NCBI GenBank assembly: GCA_002898795.1
Contig: BEIG01000012.1
Coordinates: 1-47,694 of the forward strand
DNA length: 47,694 nucleotides
Source of the DNA: a bacterium HR30
GTDB taxonomy: Bacteria > Desulfobacterota > Binatia > HRBIN30
Direction of reading: 5' to 3'
A program made the translations under genes and the position numbers. The notes under the pieces were generated by a model. The model saw only the letters and a list, made by a program, of their open reading frames with translations, was not told the DNA's origin and ran no database searches. Positions 1-9,587 of the stretch are shown here, piece by piece. Position 1 is the stretch's first letter, and each line of letters starts with the position of its first letter.

Positions 1-365
1 GCCGTGCGCCCCTACCATCGCCCGGAGGCGTTGTGGCTGGCGAGGCAACGTGGGTGGTAATGGGAACTAGGGCGCACTGCCGTGCGCCCCTACCATCGCG
101 CGGAGGCGTTGTGGCTGCCGAGGCAATGTGGGTGGTAATGGGAACACGGGCGCACTGCCGTGCGCCCCTACCATCCCCCGGAGGCGTTCTGGCTGGCGAG
201 GCAGCGTGGGTGGTAACGGGAACGAGGGCGCACTGCCGTGCGCCCCTACCATCGCGCGGAGGCGTTGTGGCTACCGAGGCAACGTGGGTGGTAATGGCAA
301 CGAGGGCGCACTGCCGTGCGCCCCTACCTCCACCACCACCAACGTCGCAATCGCCGCACCCACGC
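1..365. repeat. Repeat cluster 1: 78-bp tandem array with GTAG-foot hairpins
   Basis: A 78-bp unit is repeated in tandem. Its hairpin core (stem GGGCGCAC / GTGCGCCC, loop TGCC, then CTAC) starts at 70, 148, 226 and 304, and a fifth copy is cut by the left edge. The rest of each unit (ATCGCGCGGAGGCG, then GGTGGTAA) varies by a few bases. After 330 there is a remnant of the reverse-oriented composite seen in cluster 3. Because 78 is a multiple of 3, the array stays open in several frames and gives a 26-residue repeating peptide, which I regard as non-coding. The array abuts the stop of the vWA gene at 386. Confidence 0.9.
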
Positions 366-385
366 ATCGTTGGTGCACGCCGTTT

Positions 386-3025
386 TTAGGTTGCGGCAGC
401 CATGGTGGTGCGCAGAAGCCTCCTTGCGGCGACATCGCCAACGAACGCGAACATCGCCAGCGGCAGGAACACCCACTCCAAAGACTTCGCCGCGGTTTGC
501 CTTCCGCGAGCGCGGCTGGCCACGATTTCTTCCGGGCTCGGGTCGAGCCGGCCTCCGGTTTCCCGCGCGAGGATCTCGAGTAACGACCGATTCGGCTCGC
601 GCACTTCCTCGCCACTGCCGCTACTCTCCCGGGGAAAGTAAACAGCAAAGCGACGCTCCTCCAACGCGCGCCCTCGAGAACGCAACAGCACCGTGAGTTC
701 CCCCGGCAAGCCTGCCGCGCTCCTAGCGGTAGCCACGAGTTTCCCTTCTCGAGCCGGCAAAAAGCGCAAATCTTGCACTTGCTCGCCTATCACCAACCGC
801 CCCAAGGCCTCCTCCGGCGCTGCGGACCCAAAACTCTCGAGCCAAATCCGCCAGCTACCCGCGGCCGCAGGTTCGACCCCGACGGCCACATCGCGAGGCG
901 AGATTTCTCGCAAGAGCCAGCGCAACAACTGCGCCCACAACTGCGAGCTTTGAGGCCAGGCAAGCCAGGGCTCGGCTCCTTCGCTCCAACCCGCCGTGAA
1001 CGTCACCGCACGACCCGCACCATAGTTCCACGCAGCGAGAAGGGGATCGGCGCGCTCCCCCTGCGTTGCCCGCAACCAAGGCTCCGCATCGGGCTTCAAG
1101 CGCGTGTAGGCATAACCAAGCAGCGGCGGAGCACTGTCCCAAGCAATGCCCTGCAATACTTGCGTGCGCTGCGCTGGCCGAGCCGTGACCACGCTCTCCC
1201 CGCGGGGCTTTTGCGTGATCACCCGGCTCGTGTCCTGTAACAACAACTGCGGTAGCTCGCTGGCGTCGCGCGCATGGTAAAATTTGCCACCCGTGCGGTC
1301 CGAGATCGACCGCAAAAACTCGAGATTCACCGTATCGTCGCCGATGCGGATCGTGGTCACGCTGACACCCGCCTGTTCCAGCGCCTGAAGAACCGGCTCG
1401 TGCTCTGCCGCCGAGCGGTTGGTGTCGCCATCGGTCAGCAGGATAATGTGGCCCAGACGAGCGCGATTCCGAGCCAGTTCGGCGCTCGCCCGTTTGAGCG
1501 CGTCGTAAAAATCCGTTCCGCCGCCTGGTTGCAGTCGCGCCACGTTGTGCTCGAGCAAGCCCCGGTTTTCCGCCAAAGGCGCCAAGGGGGCCACCTCGTA
1601 CATCTGCGAATCGAAGGCAATGACACCGACACGATCGCTGTCGCGCAGTTGCGAGATCAGCGCCAACGCAGCACGCCGTGCGTAGGAAAGCTTGGATTCC
1701 TCCTCGCTGCGCCGCATGCGATCGTGAATGTGGTAGCCCATGCTGTTCGAGCGATCGATGAGCAACACCAGCGACAGTGGCTCGCGTTCCGGGCGTGGGG
1801 GCCGCCGCGCCTCGAACGTCACCGGCAGTAAGCTGGCCAACGCGGTCGACTTCAACCGCAAATCGCCAAAGGTCGTTTCCCCACCCACGACCAGAAACCC
1901 GCCGCCTCGTTCGACATAGCTGCCCAGTTCCGACCAAACCCCTGGCGGGATCTTGCTCGTAGGCTCCTCCCAAACGACGGCGTGGTACGCATCCCAGTCT
2001 ACCGCGCGCTCGCGCACGGCATCGGGCGCGATGCGGCGCACTTCGAATTGCTGCGCCCGTGCCGTCGCGACGAGCGGAGAATGGCTGCGCTGCGTGATCA
2101 AGAGCACACGCGGAGCTGCGGTCAACGAGAGATTCGCACTGGCGCGGGCGACCGAAGTGAAATATCCGCCGCTCGAAGGCTCGACTTCCAAACTCACTCG
2201 GTACGCACCCGGCTCTGCTCCCTTCCATTCCAAGATGACCGGAACCATTCCCGGCTGCAGCTCCACGGTTCTGGTTTCGGCAAGCGCCTCGTTCACCCAC
2301 AGCCGTAACTTCGCTGCCTGCTCGTGCCCGCGGTGCACAAGCAATGCTCGCACCGGCACCACGGTGTGCGCCGGCGCAACCTTAGGCACAACCAGTTGGG
2401 CAACCTCCGTGACCCGCTCCGAGCTCTGTGGCGGAATGGGCACGTACACGGGCACCCGCATGCTTTGCAACACGGGGATCAAGCTGCGCACGTCCCCGCG
2501 GGTTTCGTTGCCGTCGGTGAGGAGCAAAATCTTCCGCTCGCGTCCATCCGGCAAAAGACCACGCGCAGTCTCGAATGCCGCGCTCAAGTCCGTTGCCTCG
2601 GGCTCGGGGGCGAACCCCAAGGAATCCGCGAGCGGAGCTGCGTCGGGCCAACGGGCTACCCGTGCCTGACCGGCAAAGACGACGATGCCGAGCTCGTCTT
2701 TAGGGCTCCGGCGCCGATCGACCTCGCGGAGAAACCGCTCCTGCCACGCACGGCCGGAATCGTCGATGCTCGCAGAGCGATCGACTAGCACCACCAAGGT
2801 CGCCGGCAGCTCCGGCAGCGGCACGCGCAAATGTACTCCGGCCAATCCGGCCACCGCAGCCACCCACGCGACACACCGCAACGTAACAACCAACGGCGAC
2901 CAGCCAGCTCGATATTTCCCCCAGTACAGGAACCAACCAACCCCGAGCAACGCAAGGAGTGCCAAGGGGTTCATCGCCCCGAGGGTCACTTCGCTGGCGC
3001 GCGACCATACGTAGTACCAGCTCAT
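386..3025 (-). CDS. Large membrane protein with two vWA domains and a glutamine-amidotransferase-like middle
   Basis: A predicted inner-membrane protein of 879 residues and last gene of the MoxR/vWA operon. Two helices open the protein (about 20-35 and 48-65). A first vWA domain follows with MIDAS motif DRSAS near residue 82 and an LLLTDGNE strand. Next is a stretch ending in ERGGGFLVVGGE that resembles the type 1 glutamine-amidotransferase-like fold of this family. A second vWA domain has DRSNS, GGGTDFYDAL and LLTDGD. A single helix (LEWVFLPLAMFAFVG) closes the chain. Its ATG overlaps the preceding stop by 4 nt (ATGA), so translation is probably coupled. vWA proteins beside MoxR AAA+ ATPases usually act in metal-dependent assembly or stress functions. 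The substrate here is unknown. Confidence 0.85.
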   Translation of the reverse strand: MSWYYVWSRASEVTLGAMNPLALLALLGVGWFLYWGKYRAGWSPLVVTLRCVAWVAAVAGLAGVHLRVPLPELPATLVVLVDRSASIDDSGRAWQERFLREVDRRRSPKDELGIVVFAGQARVARWPDAAPLADSLGFAPEPEATDLSAAFETARGLLPDGRERKILLLTDGNETRGDVRSLIPVLQSMRVPVYVPIPPQSSERVTEVAQLVVPKVAPAHTVVPVRALLVHRGHEQAAKLRLWVNEALAETRTVELQPGMVPVILEWKGAEPGAYRVSLEVEPSSGGYFTSVARASANLSLTAAPRVLLITQRSHSPLVATARAQQFEVRRIAPDAVRERAVDWDAYHAVVWEEPTSKIPPGVWSELGSYVERGGGFLVVGGETTFGDLRLKSTALASLLPVTFEARRPPRPEREPLSLVLLIDRSNSMGYHIHDRMRRSEEESKLSYARRAALALISQLRDSDRVGVIAFDSQMYEVAPLAPLAENRGLLEHNVARLQPGGGTDFYDALKRASAELARNRARLGHIILLTDGDTNRSAAEHEPVLQALEQAGVSVTTIRIGDDTVNLEFLRSISDRTGGKFYHARDASELPQLLLQDTSRVITQKPRGESVVTARPAQRTQVLQGIAWDSAPPLLGYAYTRLKPDAEPWLRATQGERADPLLAAWNYGAGRAVTFTAGWSEGAEPWLAWPQSSQLWAQLLRWLLREISPRDVAVGVEPAAAGSWRIWLESFGSAAPEEALGRLVIGEQVQDLRFLPAREGKLVATARSAAGLPGELTVLLRSRGRALEERRFAVYFPRESSGSGEEVREPNRSLLEILARETGGRLDPSPEEIVASRARGRQTAAKSLEWVFLPLAMFAFVGDVAARRLLRTTMAAAT

Positions 3026-4836
3026 CGCGTTACTCCCGAAGCAAGCCGGCTTGCAATCCAGGCTTCGAACAGCAGCAGCACCAATGCCGCAGTAAGCACA
3101 GCCTTACCCCAAGGAACTCTCTCGGTTGCCGCCAGCACCGATGGCCCAGTGGATGGTGCGCTCGCTGCGCGAAGCTTCGGTGCAATGTCCCCTTCCCGAG
3201 GATCGGCCGCTGCGACGTGAACAGAGGCTGTTCCCTTCGGACCATGGAATTCGTAATGGCCTCGCCAATGCGGAACGAAGCTTTCCGTCCCCGAGGGCAA
3301 TGGATGCTCTTCCCCGTTGGGAAGACGCACCACTGCTGGACTACCAACCGCCAGCGGCCAAGCCTGGCCCACCGGCCACACCGAGGCAGCAGGTTCCGCG
3401 GGTTTGAGCCAGGCCAGGCTCTGCAACAAGAACACGGCCAGCGGAAAGCCTTCCGAAGTGAGCAATGGTTCCCGCACCGGATCGAAAGCCCACCACACCT
3501 GCCGCCCTGGCGCTTCACTGGTCCAAGCGACGGTAACGAGCTCGTCCCCCGCCTTGCCCCACAGCAGTGGGGCGGCATTGCCCGAAACCTCGATGGCGCG
3601 AACCCTGGTGAGTGGCATGGGGAACGCCGGTGTCCATCCCGCGAAAATCGGGTGACGTGCGTCCCAGGCAACGAGCTTTACCTCGCGGAACGACCGGCCT
3701 GATTGCCCTGCGACCCGAGCTGGGGGATCAACCACCAAGGCTGGATGAGGAAAATCTTCGGGCGGACGCACCCGGTGGAACAAATACACATCGGCCTCTC
3801 CCCCACCCGTAGCGCAGCCGCGAGTGTCGAACCGAAGGTTCCGGGCGGCAGTACTCAACAACTGGAGTTCCGGCCATCGATCCAGTTGTGGCGAGACCAA
3901 GCACACCCGCAAAGAATCCGTTTCCGGCACGTAAACGCTAGCTTCGTTATCGGCCGCCAATAAATCCGGAACCAAGAGCCTTGCCGAAACAACTCCTGCA
4001 CCCACAAGCGGCTGCACGACCGTTTCCGTTTGTCCCGCCTCGAGCGTGAATCCCTTCTGCAGCAAGGGCTGCCCCTCTCTCTCCAACAACAAAAGCCCGT
4101 GCTTGGCCGTACTACCGAAGTTCCGCACCCGCAAAGCGAGTTCCGGCCGCGCGCCAGTTTGCCAACGCGGCTGGGTTATTTCCAAGCCTTCGATCCCGAC
4201 ATTGTCGTCGCCAACGCCTACGGGAAATAACTGTGCGTGGGCAATCAAAGCCGCAGGCAAATCGGCGTCGGCAAAGTCGCTGAACACAGCCACTTGCCCG
4301 CGTGGCTCCGCTGCCTGCACCAGGGAATGCGCGAGCGATAGTGCCTGCGCCAAACGGCCCCCACTGTCGTAAGGCTTCAAAGCCGCGAGCGAGCGCCGTA
4401 CCCCTTCCAAGTCGTTAGAGAAGGGAACCAACAGTTCCGCTTGTTCCGCTACGGACACCAGAGCCACTTGGTCGCCGGGCTTCAACGAAGATACGTAGCG
4501 GTCGGCTTCGGCTTTGGCGGCCTCGAAGCGCGTGCCTGCCCCGTACCTTGCCTGCATGCTCGCTGTACGATCCAACACCAGCACGTGCCGCTGCGGCAGC
4601 GAAGGGGCTGGCCGCTCCACGTACGGGCCCGCCAAAGCTGCCACCAAGGCCAACAAGGCCAGAAGTTGTAACAGCAGCAAAGGGTCCCACCGGCGCCGCC
4701 GCGGCGGAGGCAACTGCGGCCACAAAAACACCGCGGGCACGATGCGAGCGGGCTGGCGCTGCGGGCGCAAGAACAAATACAGGAGCACCAGTGCCAAGCT
4801 CGCGAAAATCCAACCAATGGGGTCGGTAAAGCCCAT
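3022..4836 (-). CDS. BatA-type vWA membrane protein
   Basis: A 604-residue protein with the N-terminal BatA arrangement: one helix near residues 5-22 (WIFASLALVLLYLFL), a proline- and arginine-rich loop, a second helix (LLLLQLLALLALVAALAG), then a vWA domain. The MIDAS motif reads DRTAS, with Thr for the usual first Ser, so metal binding may be altered. The C-terminal half is beta-rich and unassigned, and a final helix (AVLTAALVLLLFEAWIA) closes the protein. I chose ATG 4836 because a GAGG Shine-Dalgarno lies 6 nt upstream; an upstream TTG at 4869 would overlap the DUF58 gene. It ends in a 4-nt overlap with the next gene. Confidence 0.82.
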   Translation of the reverse strand: MGFTDPIGWIFASLALVLLYLFLRPQRQPARIVPAVFLWPQLPPPRRRRWDPLLLLQLLALLALVAALAGPYVERPAPSLPQRHVLVLDRTASMQARYGAGTRFEAAKAEADRYVSSLKPGDQVALVSVAEQAELLVPFSNDLEGVRRSLAALKPYDSGGRLAQALSLAHSLVQAAEPRGQVAVFSDFADADLPAALIAHAQLFPVGVGDDNVGIEGLEITQPRWQTGARPELALRVRNFGSTAKHGLLLLEREGQPLLQKGFTLEAGQTETVVQPLVGAGVVSARLLVPDLLAADNEASVYVPETDSLRVCLVSPQLDRWPELQLLSTAARNLRFDTRGCATGGGEADVYLFHRVRPPEDFPHPALVVDPPARVAGQSGRSFREVKLVAWDARHPIFAGWTPAFPMPLTRVRAIEVSGNAAPLLWGKAGDELVTVAWTSEAPGRQVWWAFDPVREPLLTSEGFPLAVFLLQSLAWLKPAEPAASVWPVGQAWPLAVGSPAVVRLPNGEEHPLPSGTESFVPHWRGHYEFHGPKGTASVHVAAADPREGDIAPKLRAASAPSTGPSVLAATERVPWGKAVLTAALVLLLFEAWIASRLASGVTR

Positions 4837-4858
4837 CGTTGCCCTCGACAGAACTTCG

Positions 4859-5815
4859 TCAGCCGACAATTCCGGCGTGCACTAGAGCTCCGAACAAACA
4901 AGAGTCCAAACCCGCGTCAGGGTCGACGTGCACGTAATAGAAGCCGTGGCGGTGGCAGCTATCGCGCAACTCGGCTTGGTGGTGCACCAAAACCTCGCGG
5001 TAACGAGCCCGCGTTGCGCTATCCCAAGCGAGGGTTCGCTCCTCGTTCGTCTCGGCGTCGCGCACGGTCAACACACCACTGGGCCAATCCCATTCGAAAT
5101 GGCTCCGAGGCAAAATTTGCAGGGCAACCACGGCCAAACGCCGTGCGGCCAATAAGGCCAGGGCGCGGCTAACCTCTTCTACCGGGTAGTAAAAATCGGA
5201 AAGGACAATGCTCACACCGGGCACCAGAGGCTGCGACAAAAAGCTTTCGAGCGCCAAACGTAAGTCCACGCGACCCGAGGGGCGAACCGCCTCCACGAAG
5301 CGTGCCGCCTCCAAGGCTTGCCGGCGGTGGCGCCACACCGGTGAGCGACGACAGGAAGAAGCCCCGCCCCCGAGCAGGCCGATCATCACGGGTTCGTGTC
5401 GGCGCAAACAAATGTAGGCCAGCGACGCAATCAGTTGGCGGGAGAAAGAAAAGGCACTCACCCCGCTACGAACGGACACGTCCATGGAAGCCGACGTATC
5501 CAGGAGCAAGTAGGTGGCGCTTTCTCGCTCGGCTCGGAACACGCGAAGAAGTAGTTCGTCCGTGCGCGCGTAAGCGTTCCAGTCGAGGTAGCGCAAATCG
5601 TCGCCCCACGTGTACGGGCGAAAGCCATGCACCTCGAATCCATACGGGGCCAAGGCACCGCGGGCGCGCTGGGCGCCTTCGCGCAAGGCAGTTGGCCGCG
5701 GCACGACCAACTGCACGCGGTCGAGCTTGCGTAAGAACTCCGGGTGAAACAACGGCGGTTCCGCTCGTGGCGCACTGGGGTTCGGTCGGTTGGGTTTTCG
5801 CCAAGGCCACGGCAT
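4859..5815 (-). CDS. DUF58 domain protein
   Basis: A soluble-looking 318-residue protein of the DUF58 family, which carries a degenerate vWA fold. The family signature is clear: YTWGDDLRYLDWNAYART, followed by a vWA-like strand LLLDTSASMD with a complete DxSxS motif. DUF58 proteins occur almost always directly after a MoxR ATPase, and here the start is 7 nt downstream of the moxR-like stop. The N-terminus (PWPWRKPNRPNP) is basic and proline-rich. The length matches typical members of about 300 residues. The precise function of DUF58 is not established; a role as a MoxR partner is inferred from gene order. Confidence 0.88.
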   Translation of the reverse strand: MPWPWRKPNRPNPSAPRAEPPLFHPEFLRKLDRVQLVVPRPTALREGAQRARGALAPYGFEVHGFRPYTWGDDLRYLDWNAYARTDELLLRVFRAERESATYLLLDTSASMDVSVRSGVSAFSFSRQLIASLAYICLRRHEPVMIGLLGGGASSCRRSPVWRHRRQALEAARFVEAVRPSGRVDLRLALESFLSQPLVPGVSIVLSDFYYPVEEVSRALALLAARRLAVVALQILPRSHFEWDWPSGVLTVRDAETNEERTLAWDSATRARYREVLVHHQAELRDSCHRHGFYYVHVDPDAGLDSCLFGALVHAGIVG

Positions 5816-5822
5816 ACGGGCT

Positions 5823-6854
5823 TCACGTGCGCAGTCGCCGAGCGCGGGCCAAGATGCCTTCGATCAAGGAACGTGGCTCGATACCGTCGGCCAAGGCCGC
5901 AAAATTTACCACCAAGCGATGGCTGAGCGCCGGCACCGCAACAGCATCCACGTCTTCGTAAGTCACGTGCACACGGCCGTCCAACAGTGCTCGCACTTTC
6001 GCCCCCAGCAACAAAGCTTGGCCACCGCGCGGGCTGGCACCGAAGCTGACGTACCGATTGATCGGCTCGTCTGCCGCTAGAGGCGCATCCCCGGCGGGAA
6101 GGAACTTGGAGGTCGTGGGGATCGTGGCGCGTACCAATGCAGCCGCATACGACTCGATTTGCGGCGCCACCATCACTTGCCGCACCAGCGCACGCAGGCG
6201 CTCTACCTCGTCGGCCGCAACCGCGGCATCGAACAACGGCGATAAATGCGGTTCGCTTTCTCCCGTGGTGCGTGCGAGGATTCTTCGAAGCTCGTCGTGC
6301 GATGGGTAACGCAACACTACTTTGAACAAAAATCGGTCGAGCTGCGCTTCGGGGAGAGGATAGGTTCCTTCCATTTCGATGGGATTGAGTGTGGCCAAGA
6401 CGAAAAACGGACGCGGCAGCGGATACGATTGGCCTGCCACCGTCACCTGCAGCTCGGCCATGGCTTCGAGCAAGGCCGACTGCGTTTTCGGCGTGGCACG
6501 ATTGATTTCATCCGCCAACAGCACGTGCGTAAATAAGGGTCCAGGCTGGAAGCGAAAAGACCGTCGGCCGTCTTCCTCGACCAAAATGCGCGTCCCGGTA
6601 ATGTCGGCCGGCATCAAGTCGATGGTAAACTGCACGCGCGCAAAGCTGAGATTCAACAGCTCGCCCAAGCTACGAACGATGAGCGTCTTTCCGGTTCCCG
6701 GTAGCCCCTCGATCAGCACGTGTCCGCCCGCAAAGAAAGCGATCAAAATCAGTTCGAGGTGCTCTTCGTGTCCGACGATTACGCGCCCCAGCTCCGAGCG
6801 CATGCGCGCGAAGGTATCAGCAAAAAACTGTACGTTGCGTTGGGGGGTGGTCAT
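5823..6854 (-). CDS. MoxR-family AAA+ ATPase (first copy)
   Basis: A 343-residue AAA+ ATPase of the MoxR group, expected to work as a hexameric chaperone with the neighbouring vWA proteins. Walker A is GLPGTGKT, Walker B is VLLADEINRA, and the sensor region reads ATLNPIEMEGTYPLPEAQLDRF in pieces around the MoxR-specific GTYPLPEAQ motif. The C-terminal lid domain ends near LIEGILARARRL. ATG 6854 forms an ATGA overlap with the stop of the upstream gene; an in-frame TTG at 6863 is a less likely start. It is gene two of a five-gene operon whose members overlap or are separated by at most about 22 nt, so they are probably co-expressed. Confidence 0.93.
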   Translation of the reverse strand: MTTPQRNVQFFADTFARMRSELGRVIVGHEEHLELILIAFFAGGHVLIEGLPGTGKTLIVRSLGELLNLSFARVQFTIDLMPADITGTRILVEEDGRRSFRFQPGPLFTHVLLADEINRATPKTQSALLEAMAELQVTVAGQSYPLPRPFFVLATLNPIEMEGTYPLPEAQLDRFLFKVVLRYPSHDELRRILARTTGESEPHLSPLFDAAVAADEVERLRALVRQVMVAPQIESYAAALVRATIPTTSKFLPAGDAPLAADEPINRYVSFGASPRGGQALLLGAKVRALLDGRVHVTYEDVDAVAVPALSHRLVVNFAALADGIEPRSLIEGILARARRLRT

Positions 6855-8209
6855 GGCTGCCAAGACCGGTAGAATAGCTGCCGGGCCAGCAGCTCGTACT
6901 CTGGGGGGAGCAAAGGTTTCTGCAAGGATGGCGACTCGGAAGAGGAGCTCGTGCCTGCGGCAAGGGTATCCTCGGCCACCTGAGTGCCCCGAGCTGCGTT
7001 GCCTTGGCGCTGCCCTTTGCCGCGCACCACGCTACTCACCGGCAACTGCACCACTAAAGGTTCCGCACCGCGCCCGGGGGCAACTTCGGTGGTTGCGTCC
7101 GCTTGGCCGTACAAACCCGCACCGTCGGTGCCGCTACCGGCCGCTCCTTTTTGACCCGAGTGTGGTTGCGACGGCTCGGGGGCAGACTCGCGGCTATCGC
7201 TCGGCCGCGGTCCACCCTCGCCGCGCTGCCCGAAGCGATTTGGTTCGAGTTGCGCCGCGAGAGAGGAGCCCGCGCCCGCATCTGTTTTTTGCTCTGACTC
7301 GAATTTTCCCGGCTGGGACTTTGCCTCTGCCTTGCCAACCTTCCTCACCGGGCCACCTTGCGTTTCGCCCCGGCCAACACCGCCGGCGGTGTGCTCGTTA
7401 GCACGCTCGCCTGCCGTCGCGTCTCTGGGCACTTGCCCAGTGCGTGCGGAGCGCACACCACTGGAGCCTCGGCCATCGGAAGCTCTTCCGCTTTCTGCCC
7501 CGGCGTTTGCGTCGGCGACCTCGGCAGTTGCCTCGCTATCGAACGAGTTTTCCGCTTCCGCGCTTGCATCCCCTTGGTCGCGATTCTCTCCAAGAACTGC
7601 CGAAGCATGCTCTTGATTGGTGCGACTGCGCTCACGCTGCTCGCCGCCCACGGCGGAAAGCGATGGTTTCGCGCTAACCGCGCTCGATGTGCTTTTTCGT
7701 TCCGCTGGTGCTGCAGGTAGGTTGGTCCACGCCAAGGCGAACGCCAACACTCCAGCGACAACGGCGGCCACCGGTTTTAGCGGTCGCCAAGGAACAAGGT
7801 TGCGAGGTTGGTAGCGCGAGGACAACTGCAGAAGCTGCAGTAGCAGAACGGAAAACAGCGGCGATCGCTTTGGCGCCTCTCCGAGCGCCGCAAACGTGGA
7901 CAAACGAAATTTCAACCGGGCTTCGCGATCCACCCAAGCAGCGACGCTTTGCCCATCGAGCCCACGCTCGCGGAGCGCGCTCGCCAACGAAGCCACCACG
8001 ACGGTCAGGGCCAGGAAAAGTGCCAATGACCAAGTTGGGTAAGTGGCAACCGTTTGCCCCCCGTCCCACCACACCACGAGGGCCGAGAAACCCAGCGTGC
8101 ACCCCAGCGCGTATCCCAAGGCGTGCAGGCGGGCACGCATCCTTAGTCGCCACAAGATCGCGCGCAGCCGCTCTTCGATGTCACGCGCACTGAGGGAAAG
8201 AGCCGCCAT
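6851..8209 (-). CDS. Membrane protein with low-complexity region, first gene of the MoxR operon
   Basis: A 452-residue protein that I cannot assign to a named family. It has two adjacent N-terminal helices (LGYALGCTLGFSALVVWW and LALFLALTVVVASLASAL), a third helix (AAVVAGVLAFALAW), then about 200 residues of Ala/Glu/Gly/Ser-rich, probably disordered sequence. It ends with LPPEYELLARQLFY. A closing PPEY motif is seen in membrane proteins that sit beside MoxR/DUF58 clusters (DUF4175-like), which fits the context. ATG 8209 is preferred; an in-frame GTG at 8242 and an ATG at 8233 are alternatives. The gene lies divergent from mutY with about 170 bp between them. Confidence 0.7.
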   Translation of the reverse strand: MAALSLSARDIEERLRAILWRLRMRARLHALGYALGCTLGFSALVVWWDGGQTVATYPTWSLALFLALTVVVASLASALRERGLDGQSVAAWVDREARLKFRLSTFAALGEAPKRSPLFSVLLLQLLQLSSRYQPRNLVPWRPLKPVAAVVAGVLAFALAWTNLPAAPAERKSTSSAVSAKPSLSAVGGEQRERSRTNQEHASAVLGENRDQGDASAEAENSFDSEATAEVADANAGAESGRASDGRGSSGVRSARTGQVPRDATAGERANEHTAGGVGRGETQGGPVRKVGKAEAKSQPGKFESEQKTDAGAGSSLAAQLEPNRFGQRGEGGPRPSDSRESAPEPSQPHSGQKGAAGSGTDGAGLYGQADATTEVAPGRGAEPLVVQLPVSSVVRGKGQRQGNAARGTQVAEDTLAAGTSSSSESPSLQKPLLPPEYELLARQLFYRSWQP

Positions 8210-8379
8210 GATTCCAACTCGCCTCGGGAACATAGTCGACACCTTCGCAAGTGTTCAACATGAAAGAAGAGCGCTGCCGTACGCTTCCGCGCACAATCGA
8301 TTCTTGCCTGAAGGAACGCCCGATGCACCCTGGCCCTGCTTGACCTTTTCCCGTTCTCGTGTTGCCCCATGGAGCCTCC

Positions 8380-9564
8380 ATGGCTCCCAGTCGCTCGCAG
8401 GCACGCGGACAAGGATGCGATCGCGGAAATCCACAGCGGCGCGGTTCGGCAACGCGAGGTTCCGCCGCGGCCCTCCTTCGCCTCGACCCGGCTGAGATTC
8501 GTTGGTTTCGCCGGCGCTTGCTCCGTTGGTACCGCAAGTACGCGCGCCCTTGGCCCTGGCGAGCTTCGGCAAATTCGTACCACGTGTGGGTGGCCGAGGT
8601 GATGCTTCAGCAAACCCGGGTCGAAGTGGTGGCCAAGGCGTTTCCACGGTTTCTTGCGCGGTTTCCTTCGGTAGCGGACCTCGCCCTGGCACCGCTCGAA
8701 AATGTGCTCGCGGTGTGGTCGGGGCTCGGCTACTACACGCGCGCTCGCAACCTGCACCGTGCAGCGCAGTGGCTCTGGAAACATGGTTACAGGGAGTTCC
8801 CGCGTGAACCCTCTTTGGCGCGAGCCCTTCCAGGGGTCGGCCCCTATACCGTAGCGGCCGTGCTCTCCATTGCTTACAACCAGCGCCTGGCTGCCGTCGA
8901 CGCCAACGTGCGGCGCGTGCTGGGCAGAGTGACCGGCAACCCCAGCGCAACCAAGAACGGAAAGCTCGCTCAGGCAATCGCCGTAGCCCTGCTCGACCCC
9001 CATGCACCTGGCGACTGGAACCAAGCATTGATGGAGTTGGGTCAGCGACTGTGCATTCCTCGCACCCCACAATGTCCGGCGTGTCCGTGGCAACCGCGTT
9101 GCGCCACCGCACGAAGTTCCGTAGCCCTCAGGATTGCGGCGCCACGCCGCCGCGGGCCAGGCAAGTCGCCCATCGAGCTCGTTGCAGATCTCGTCTTCGA
9201 TACGCGGGGGCGCATCGTGGTGGAAAGAGGCGTTTTCCCCTACCTTCGGCACCTGTGGGTTCCGGTCTTGCACGAGGCGCAAGCGTCCGCTGCTGGGCTT
9301 GCCCCTAGTCGTGGCCAATCTCTCGGCACGTTTCGCCATGCCATTGGCAAGCGGCAGTTTCGTGTGTCGGTGTACCTGCGGAAACTTTCGAACCAAAAAG
9401 CAACCCGATTCCTCCACGACGTGCCGGCACCCGGAGAACGACGGCTGGTGACACCGAAAGAGCTCGAACACCTGGGGCGTTCGTCGTTGCTGCTCAAATC
9501 TTGGCAGTTGTGGGTGCGGCAATTAGCGCGCGGCGGTGTTGCGTTTTCCGAGGCGAACCAGTAA
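8380..9564 (+). CDS. mutY: A/G-specific adenine DNA glycosylase MutY
   Basis: This enzyme removes adenine mispaired with 8-oxoguanine during base-excision repair. The 394-residue protein shows the QQT motif (VMLQQTRVEVV), the helix-hairpin-helix LPGVGPYTVAAVLS, the catalytic Asp in AVDANVRRVLGR, and a complete 4Fe-4S loop C-x6-C-x2-C-x5-C (CIPRTPQCPACPWQPRC). A NUDIX-like C-terminal domain follows and would read the 8-oxoG. The first 30 or so residues are Arg/Gly/Ser-rich and not conserved. I chose ATG 8380 because GGAG lies 5 nt upstream; GTG 8359 is also in frame. The next gene starts 24 nt after the stop. Confidence 0.95.
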   Translation: MAPSRSQARGQGCDRGNPQRRGSATRGSAAALLRLDPAEIRWFRRRLLRWYRKYARPWPWRASANSYHVWVAEVMLQQTRVEVVAKAFPRFLARFPSVADLALAPLENVLAVWSGLGYYTRARNLHRAAQWLWKHGYREFPREPSLARALPGVGPYTVAAVLSIAYNQRLAAVDANVRRVLGRVTGNPSATKNGKLAQAIAVALLDPHAPGDWNQALMELGQRLCIPRTPQCPACPWQPRCATARSSVALRIAAPRRRGPGKSPIELVADLVFDTRGRIVVERGVFPYLRHLWVPVLHEAQASAAGLAPSRGQSLGTFRHAIGKRQFRVSVYLRKLSNQKATRFLHDVPAPGERRLVTPKELEHLGRSSLLLKSWQLWVRQLARGGVAFSEANQ

Positions 9565-9587
9565 CGGCCAGCAAGGACGAGGGAAGC

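Noticed and set aside
1-330. CRISPR array
   Set aside because: The whole 78-bp unit is repeated, including the would-be spacers, and no cas gene is present.
33-583. Long plus-strand reading frames with a repeating RAHCRAPLPS-type peptide
   Set aside because: They are the 78-bp hairpin array read in frame, with no ribosome-binding site; similar peptides appear in every repeat cluster on both strands.
8143-9522. A 459-codon frame antisense to mutY
   Set aside because: MutY motifs on the plus strand are complete, and the antisense frame shows none.
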